Part shown: in pieces, positions 59,501 to 64,000 of the stretch
Layout: each line of letters opens with the position of its first letter
Position numbering within the stretch: the stretch's first letter is position 1
Assembly (NCBI GenBank): GCA_013399015.1
Contig: VWZX01005690.1
Location: 1,302,001-1,366,000, forward strand
Origin: Galbula dea
Taxonomy: Eukaryota > Chordata > Aves > Piciformes > Galbulidae
Length of the DNA stretch: 64,000 nt
Direction: 5' to 3'
Position numbers and translations under genes: made by a program
Notes under the pieces: model-generated
Told to the model about the DNA's origin: nothing
What the model saw: only the letters and a program-made list of their open reading frames with translations
Database searches by the model: none

Positions 59501-62396
59501 GAATAGCCCTTCAACTGTAATGGACAAGCATCAGACAAAGTAGAAATAAGACAGATTGCACTGATCTCCTGAACAGTGCAATTACTGAGAAAGCAAAGCT
59601 CCTGTGTGCTTAAGCAGTTGAGTCAAAGTCTTCAGAGCATCACAGAAAATCCCACCAATAAAACCTCTCAAACAATAAATCACAATCCTGTTGCAAGTGC
59701 TGTTTCCAAAGATGAGGAGAGCTACTTGCAGATAAAACATCACTTTATTTAGAGATTAGAAGTGCAAAGTGTTTCTATGTTGTGAATGACTCCAGACTCA
59801 TCTCCTTGTGGGCTGAGGGCTCCCTCTGATGCAGCAGTAGTGACAGTAAAGGGGAAGATAAAAAGGAAAGACCACCCCATGTCTAACCCTTTACTAGCTA
59901 CCAGCAAAGTAGATAATACAAAGGTTCAGAGTAAAAGCCTGCCTTTGAATTGTCCTCAGCTTTCATCTGCATATGATCTAGATTCTAGTTTTGCACCTAG
60001 TCCTGAAGCCTGCAGGCTCACTCACAGGAGGTAACGAGGGTGAAAGTCCTTCTGTACACACCAGTGGGCAGCACACACCAGGAAGGACGGCGTGAGGCTC
60101 ACAGGACCTAGCTATTCCTGAAGTTGCTTCAGTGTCAGTTCACACAGCCGTGGGCATACAGCTATATGATCTGATCAGAGAGGAAGGCTCAAGGTAAAGG
60201 AGGTGACACTTCCCAGGGTCATAATTTCTCCTGTTCCAGACACATTTGCACTGAGAGTGCATGAACTCCGTATGGGAGAGCATTAGCAGGGACTGAAGGG
60301 AGCCAGTCTCTTTACTGGCATACAAAACTTTACAGGACTCTGCTCACAGGCAGAGGGAGAGTTGTGATCTTAGCTCTTGGTAAGCCCATGCCTGTGTAGA
60401 TCATCACCTGTGTATCTAGAGCGAGGTTAGGAAGTGTGATAGTCAAAGCAGCTGAATTGAGTATATGCTCTGGCTCCCACTGTTGCTACCAGTGGCAATG
60501 AGTCCACAGCTTGATACAATGGACGTTCTCTTCAAGAGTTCATCTAAACAAAGCCACCTGTTAGAAACTGACTATTTGCTGGCCTCATTCACAAACACAA
60601 AACATTCAGTGTTACACAACCAGCACCCTTGGACACGATCCTATCCAGAGCCAGTTTCAACAGCACACTTTTCTGTTTACATGTTTAATTATAGCTGCAA
60701 AAACAGTGACTCATGTTCATGCAAGAAATCCTGCAGGTGCCTCTTTCCATAAGAACTGTTCCCATTTCACGCACGGCTGCTCGGCACTCCGAGGAGCTGG
60801 CGGCTGGAGGTTTGTTGCTAATGCAAATGACTCACTGATGGGAATTCTCCAAACTGCCAGCAAATGTGGATGCCATTTCATCCTTGTTTGGATTCAGTTA
60901 CTTATAGAAGTGGCACCCTTGGGAGTCAAAAAGATCATAATGCTTCTGATGTAAGTTCGGTTTTGCAGGGGCACTGGGCAGACCCATGCAAATCTAAAGA
61001 GCTTCTTCTGGGAATTGAGATGGTTTATGCCTGCTGCAGAGCTGCTTGTGTCTGGAGGAGAGTGTTGCTGGTCACTGCTGTGTAATCTCCGTGTTTGTTG
61101 TAGAATCTGCACTGTCTTCCAGTGATGGTGGCAGTAGCCCTCCCAGGAAACAGGCAGGGTTGAATTTGGACCTTGGCATTGGCATCTCCAAACAAAGGTG
61201 GGCATTTGTCAAGAGCCAAAGGGAACAGGAGCATCCACCAAAAAACTACCACAATACAAATGCAGAGTCAATAAGAAATCCCTTTCTCATTTTTTTTTGC
61301 TAAATCTCTTTTTCTCTCATCCACCTTTGCTTCCACTTGCTGAAGACAACATCCAAGATGTGTTGGTGGAAGCTGTCCTAATCGTTTTAGCAGTTTCTGG
61401 GTCATGAAAAACAAAGAAAAGCTTATTAAAGAGGAAAATGAAATAAGATTTCCTAAGCTGATTGCTGATAAAAAACCTATTTCCACATTCATTTTTCTGT
61501 ATAGAAAAGAAAACATCTGTCACCATTTCAGTGTCCTAGTGTCCCTGCATGATTTTAAGCAGGGGTGTGATCAATAAATATCCATTTTCAAACCTTCATT
61601 ACTCATCTTTTTAGTTAAGCTGAGATAGTTACAGATCAAAACAAAGTAAAAGCAGTTAGCTGAGATCTTTGTGTGACTGGTTGCTGACCTTGTTATGCAA
61701 TATTAAAGCATATATATCAATAGCACATTTCAGATGGGCCACAGCCATGCTCAGCACAAGTCCCAGCAGCAGTGGAACAGAGATCTGTGTGTTTCTAAAA
61801 AGATTTCAGATAACTTTAGCAAGGTTCAGAGCTAGGTTGCGCAAACAGATCCTAACAATGGCACAGATTGTACAGTGCAGCCCTCGTAAATTAAGCTTCA
61901 AAACTGCAAGGTTGTTGTTTCTGTTTGTCACTAGGTTTAAAAATACCCAGCTCTTTGGGAGCAATGATTAGAGCAGGTAAAGACAAGTGGTGTTAGTTGT
62001 CCTGACAACATCGAGGTACAAGAAAGGGGATTTTGTACCGTGGCAGGTATGACTTTTCAGTGAGCCTTTTGTTTCCATTTAACAAGCTTTAATACATGAT
62101 TGTTTTGTTAAAATGAAATAACCACTTTTTAGTTCCAAAGTTTGCTTATACCCATGAATGACCTCAAAAATTCTCTGAGTAATTGTTGTTGTTACCTTGA
62201 CCCAGTTGGCAGAGAGAACTCACAGCTCAGAGGAATCGCTACCAGCGTGAGACCATTTGGAAAGTTCAGAATCAAGAGGAAATTGCCAACCAGTCTCCTA
62301 GAGAGAGCCTGAAGACACTGGAGAGCCTTAGGTTACAGCCCTCTGCCACTCTGAGCCCTGGAGCTGAGACTCAGGACAACTTTGAGCAGGACTTTG
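44546..62396 (+). CDS. CCDC187: CCDC187-like gene (CEP350 family), 16 coding exons, 3' end not resolved
   Basis: I assembled this gene from splice sites and phase; the exons are listed below. They total 3,427 nt (1,142 codons plus one base) with every junction in phase. Three features point to the CEP350/CCDC187 family. The N-terminus has ALAWKSLWKAQAALQRIENK, like the TSWDALSQTKAALRHIENK segment I recall for CEP350. A strongly basic coiled coil in exon 8 runs EERKKKALEEKKSLV to LQEVYRKQKKAVGKK. Exon 10 holds a KELAAKIEMATERLNAASW helix. In mammals CCDC187 is, from memory, the divergent neighbour of GPSM1, which is the arrangement seen here. The likely role is centrosome or microtubule association, inferred from CEP350. 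CEP350 itself is unlikely given the neighbour and the compact gene. The family call is firmer than the exact exon list. Confidence 0.75.
45080..45591 (+). mobile_element. CR1 LINE fragment in intron 1 of the CCDC187-like gene
   Basis: The plus-strand frame contains LILVYSFLRRGSGRAGADLL, SLVTSNRTQGNSMKLCEGRA, RVVKHWNRLPREAVTAPSLT and EFKKHLDKALRNI, the C-terminal end of CR1 ORF2. It is followed by GTTGGACTCAATGATCCTTT and a degraded tail. It is 5'-truncated, in the sense orientation of the gene, and ends about 26 bp from exon 2. Confidence 0.93.
45618..45661 (+). CDS. CCDC187: CCDC187-like coding exon 2
   Basis: A 44-nt exon between a strong acceptor (CATCTTTTGCTTCCACAG) and donor GCG|GTAGGT. 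Its two first bases complete Asp, then VALAWKSLWKAQAA, ending in phase 0. Together with exon 3 it forms the N-terminal helix that resembles CEP350. A CR1 element ends only about 26 bp before the exon. Confidence 0.75.
46451..46544 (+). CDS. CCDC187: CCDC187-like coding exon 3
   Basis: A 94-nt exon with acceptor CTGTCTTTTCACAG and donor TTTG|GTGAGT, both strong. It starts in phase 0 with LQRIENKFYHQTWSCAKSQA and ends GKLWCEKSF plus one base. A second open frame exists across the same exon but does not fit the phases on either side. Confidence 0.75.
47625..47694 (+). CDS. CCDC187: CCDC187-like coding exon 4
   Basis: A 70-nt exon between acceptor TTTTGCTATGCTGTAG and donor CAG|GTAAAT. After completing Asp with the previous base it reads GKRNKDETALNEQKSNEIPP and then AC, leaving two bases. 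This is hydrophilic linker sequence. Its phases (1 in, 2 out) are what exons 3 and 5 require. Confidence 0.7.
48127..48722 (+). CDS. CCDC187: CCDC187-like coding exon 5 (large)
   Basis: A 596-nt exon open throughout, between acceptor TTGTTTTTCTTTTTCTTAAG and donor AGAG|GTCAGT. It is Ser/Pro/Lys-rich and looks disordered, with a lysine- and glutamine-rich helix (KKLKQLKKRIQVQKQKQQAA) followed by EEKCLICPWGKEPLQ. No domain is recognised. The same frame is open upstream of the acceptor, but the pyrimidine tract argues that part is intron. Confidence 0.8.
50190..50201. repeat. Poly-C tract (intact)
   Basis: An uninterrupted run of C between GATGACAA and AGGATCC. It is the same kind of homopolymer that carries N gaps elsewhere in the window. 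Confidence 0.85.
50579..50671 (+). CDS. CCDC187: CCDC187-like coding exon 6
   Basis: A 93-nt exon between a pyrimidine-rich acceptor (CTCTCCCTCCCCCCAATCAAAG) and donor ACAG|GTAAAG. In phase 1 it reads QRGRSSARRIQAQSQRQPSP and then RSFALERAAT, Arg/Ser-rich. A second AG two bases downstream would open a different frame, but that frame meets stops in exon 7. Confidence 0.65.
53770..53898 (+). CDS. CCDC187: CCDC187-like coding exon 7
   Basis: A 129-nt exon with acceptor CCTCTGTTTCAG and donor TCTG|GTACTG. Only one of three frames is open, giving AKQPGASAWREGQKLARKLL and then GPCPALLNLQSTAEEQTTTN. Phase is 1 in and 1 out. The WREGQKLARKLLGP segment looks like a conserved short helix, but I cannot assign a function to it. 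Confidence 0.78.
54606..55354 (+). CDS. CCDC187: CCDC187-like coding exon 8 (charged coiled coil)
   Basis: A 749-nt exon with acceptor CAAATGCTTTCTGCAG and donor CCA|GTAAGT. The first part is Ser/Pro-rich linker. The end carries SPETVQEFMHRKNEERKKKA, then LEEKKSLVQAMELRNKRLQE and VYRKQKKAVGKK. This single-helix, strongly basic coiled coil is the clearest CEP350/CCDC187 family signature here. The open frame runs 24 nt beyond the donor to a TGA, so intron retention would end the protein here. Confidence 0.88.
55723..55814 (+). CDS. CCDC187: CCDC187-like coding exon 9
   Basis: A 92-nt exon between acceptor CACTTCTGTTTCAG and donor GCAG|GTACTC. It reads EQASGGILERSFMAWVDKTS and then CTLLSKDHRS, phase 0 in and 2 out. 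It is the only link found that joins exon 8 (phase 0) to exon 10 (phase 2). Confidence 0.75.
56296..56975 (+). CDS. CCDC187: CCDC187-like coding exon 10 (large)
   Basis: A 680-nt exon with acceptor TTTTTATTTAAACAG and donor CAAG|GTAGAT. It starts NQLLETVQSPKKRDALASPA. Its middle holds a predicted helix, SSKQDRVKAIHNLCKELAAK then IEMATERLNAASW, like the repeated sorting of N-acidic helices in CEP350 as I remember it. The rest is Ser/Thr-rich linker. Phase is 2 in and 1 out. Confidence 0.85.
57528..57627 (+). CDS. CCDC187: CCDC187-like coding exon 11
   Basis: A 100-nt exon with acceptor TTTGTCTTTTTAAAAG and donor CAAG|GTAAAC. It reads FPVNKSSKVDISPLHGKPIT, then SSASPSYRSLAT, phase 1 in and 2 out. 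Low-complexity linker sequence. Confidence 0.75.
58267..58339 (+). mobile_element. CR1 LINE 3' tail
   Basis: TCAATGGTTGGACTCAAAGA, TCTTGGAGGCCTTTTTCAAC and CATAATGATTCTATGATATT, then ATGATTCTATGA, is a typical CR1 3' end with its short terminal repeats. It lies in the intron before possible exon 12. Confidence 0.88.
58864..59046 (+). CDS. CCDC187: CCDC187-like coding exon 12 (possible, skippable)
   Basis: Proposed from acceptor CCACCGTGTCCCCAG and donor GGAT|GTAAGG. In the fitting phase (2 in, 2 out) it reads RGKDEVSVLQDPCPGGDGVA and later WYEAGGDNLCAVTLQRTLAG, ending GLLSEDR. Its length is a multiple of three, so exons 11 and 13 also join in phase without it. A second acceptor six bases on (start 58870) keeps the frame. 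The call rests on splice sites and protein-like text only. Confidence 0.5.
59818..60030 (+). CDS. CCDC187: CCDC187-like coding exon 13
   Basis: A 213-nt exon ending at donor GGAG|GTAACG. With the acceptor CTTGTGGGCTGAG it is phase 2 in and 2 out and reads APSDAAVVTVKGKIKRKDHP, then later QLSSAYDLDSSFAPSPEACR. The more obvious AG at 59794-59795 would leave the wrong phase for the exons before it, so the start is the uncertain end. Confidence 0.55.
60754..60809 (+). CDS. CCDC187: CCDC187-like coding exon 14 (56 nt)
   Basis: A small exon with acceptor GCCTCTTTCCATAAG and donor GGAG|GTTTGT, reading TVPISRTAARHSEELAAG in the phase required (2 in, 1 out). It is locally CpG-rich in a CpG-poor region, which favours a constrained coding exon. 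Confidence 0.6.
61104..61197 (+). CDS. CCDC187: CCDC187-like coding exon 15
   Basis: A 94-nt exon between acceptor CCGTGTTTGTTGTAG and donor AAAG|GTGGGC. It reads SALSSSDGGSSPPRKQAGLN and then LDLGIGISKQ, leaving two bases. The Ser/Gly linker and the phases (1 in, 2 out) agree with neighbours. Confidence 0.72.
62206..62396 (+). CDS. CCDC187: CCDC187-like coding exon 16 (last one supported)
   Basis: A 191-nt exon with acceptor GTTGTTACCTTGACCCAG and donor TTTG|GTAAGG. It reads WQRELTAQRNRYQRETIWKV, QNQEEIANQSPRESLKTLES and LRLQPSATLSPGAETQDNFE, then QDF plus one base. It is a charged, probably helical segment. The donor shows that the gene continues; the next exon must start with two bases completing a codon. 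Confidence 0.8.
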
Positions 62397-64000
62397 GTAA
62401 GGTGGCATTCCCAATGTGTCAGAGCGCGGTGGTTCCTCTGTGTCCTCCCAAGGTACTTCTGAGGCTATTGCAGAAGAATGACTGGTTCCTTGCAAGAGAA
62501 TTTCTGCTAAGGGTTCTGACTATGGCTGAAGAAACTTCTGGGGTAAGGGAGAATTGCAAATAGCTGATTCACATTCTAGATTTCAAAGGTGAAGAATGAA
62601 TCAACGAAAAAAAATGTCCCCTCAAGTTTCACGTCAAATTTAACAGATCCACCCAACTAAGAAAGGCAATGGAAACACTTTGCCTTTTGCCCTGTTGAGC
62701 TGTGTGGTCTCACGGGTGTGAATCCAGCAGGGCAGCACCTCACGGGGTGCTCTAGTGCTGAGTGACACAGCGACAGCTACAGACAGCCCTGAGGGAACCA
62801 ACCCTCTTCAGCTCATTTCCAGCACCTTGCAGCTTTATCTGAAGGTCTCAAGGAGCCTTGCAATTAATTCTTCTCAGTTACCACATCAGATAAGTGTGGG
62901 ATATTATCCTCCTTGTACAGCAAGAGACATCATTTACAGGGGCTAATGAAGGATGCAGGCTGAAAGAGATCTGCTCCAGGATCCTGCATGCCTGCCCAAG
63001 GTGAGGGTGGGCTGCGGGGCATCTCCATTTCTGCTCGGAACAGATCTTTGCATAGAAACAAGGGAAAGATTGTGGCTGAAAGGGTTAAATGGCAAACAGT
63101 CGCATGCAGACTGCTCTGTCTGAAGAGATCTCTGCTTGCTACCACCAAACAGTAGCAGATGGTGCATTGTTTTAAGGGCTTTTCCGAGACAAAAGAACAA
63201 GATCAGATAACCTTTCCTCAAAGAGGGTACTTACAAAAAGCCTTTCCTCTTATTAAGGGTTCTTCATTGTTTTCCCCACAAAATTTTATATGTACTATTG
63301 GATTTGGAGGTGGTGGAGAAGCCAGCATTGTTTACTATGCTTCTGCCCACCCCCCAGGGGCTAGGAGTGCATCTTACAGGATTGGACAGTAAGTCTGTTG
63401 TCTGGAGTGTTTACCATAAGATAAAGACTTTATATTTATATAATGTTAATAACTAAGGGCCCCAATTCTGGAAGCTATCTTTGAAAACAAGACCCTGTCA
63501 CCCACTATTCACCACCTGAAGAACAGGAACTGTTGCTGGTGTCTATGCCAGGAGAAACCTTTACCTTCTCTGAGCGTTTGCAGGAGCTAACAGTGTTTGA
63601 GTGAACTCAAGGCCAGGGTTTGACTGTAAGCCAGCAGGTCCACTCTGGGCCATGTTGCTGCAGATGAGGCACAGAGCTGTCATTCTGAGCACAATGTGGG
63701 TTTGAAATATGGGTCACAAGTGGATCTGTTCACCACTCTTCTCAGGAAAAGGGCATTCAGATGCAAGTCTGTATTGTCTGCTGTAGTGCAGGACACCAGC
63801 AGTTGGTTCTGTTCTCTTTCACAGAACACAGAAGTCACCCTGCACAGGCAACATAATGATAATACAACTGCTGCAAAATATAAATATTTACTTTTAAAAG
63901 ATACATGTATCATCTAACTGCTAAATGCTATGCCAAAGCCATGAAATAATGGCTGTAGTAAACATTCTTGGCAAAATAACAGATTTCATCTTCAAACACA
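62397..64000 (+). other. Region after exon 16: intron or 3' end, unresolved
   Basis: No exon with a convincing acceptor and the needed phase was found. The best weak candidate is an acceptor at 62783-62784 (exon from 62785), whose frame (SPEGTNPLQLISSTLQLYLK) stays open to TAA at 62943-62945 and fits phase 1, but the sequence before it has almost no pyrimidine tract. The gene more likely continues outside the window. Confidence 0.4.

Noticed and set aside
59796..59817. Earlier acceptor (GACTCCAG) for exon 13
   Set aside because: It keeps the frame open but needs a one-base carry-over from the previous exon, while exons 11 and 12 both carry two. The AG at 59816-59817 fits instead.
62785..62945. 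Possible terminal exon of the CCDC187-like gene
   Set aside because: The phase fits and there is a stop codon, but the acceptor lacks a pyrimidine tract and the peptide has no family feature. It is listed only as a weak option.

Overview
The window looks like nuclear DNA from a bird. The evidence is a scatter of CR1-type LINE fragments, including the typical tail ending in ATTCTATGA and the ORF2 reverse-transcriptase C-terminus. Intron-rich vertebrate genes and one CpG island add support. Nothing prokaryotic, viral or CRISPR-like is visible. Most open frames are chance frames in intron or intergenic DNA; the real coding content is two split genes.

Region 1 (about 1-27,060, minus strand) is the 5' part of GPSM1 (AGS3). 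Coding exon 1 lies in a CpG island at about 26.3-27.06 kb. A 24.8-kb intron separates it from exons 2, 3 and 4 at 1911-1690, 1177-1042 and 742-600. These encode the N-terminus and the first TPR repeats. The gene runs off the left edge. Intron 1 holds several CR1 relics and both assembly gaps (8562-8569 in poly-C, 19332-19354 in poly-G).

Region 2 (about 27,061-44,545) is intergenic between two divergent genes. It carries four CR1 pieces, including two clearly related copies and a decayed reverse-transcriptase relic, and no gene I can support.

Region 3 (44,546-62,396 and beyond, plus strand) is a large multi-exon gene that I assembled by eye from splice sites and reading phase. Sixteen coding exons (about 1,142 codons) join without a phase break, starting from an ATG that has an in-frame stop two codons upstream. 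The product has an N-terminal segment and a charged coiled coil resembling the centrosomal protein CEP350. With GPSM1 as its head-to-head neighbour, the best call is CCDC187. The gene continues past, or ends near, the right edge.

The two genes are neighbours with no evident shared pathway: GPSM1 is a G-alpha-i regulator used in cell polarity and spindle orientation, and the CCDC187-like protein is presumably centrosome- or microtubule-associated. All family assignments come from memory of the families, without database searches.
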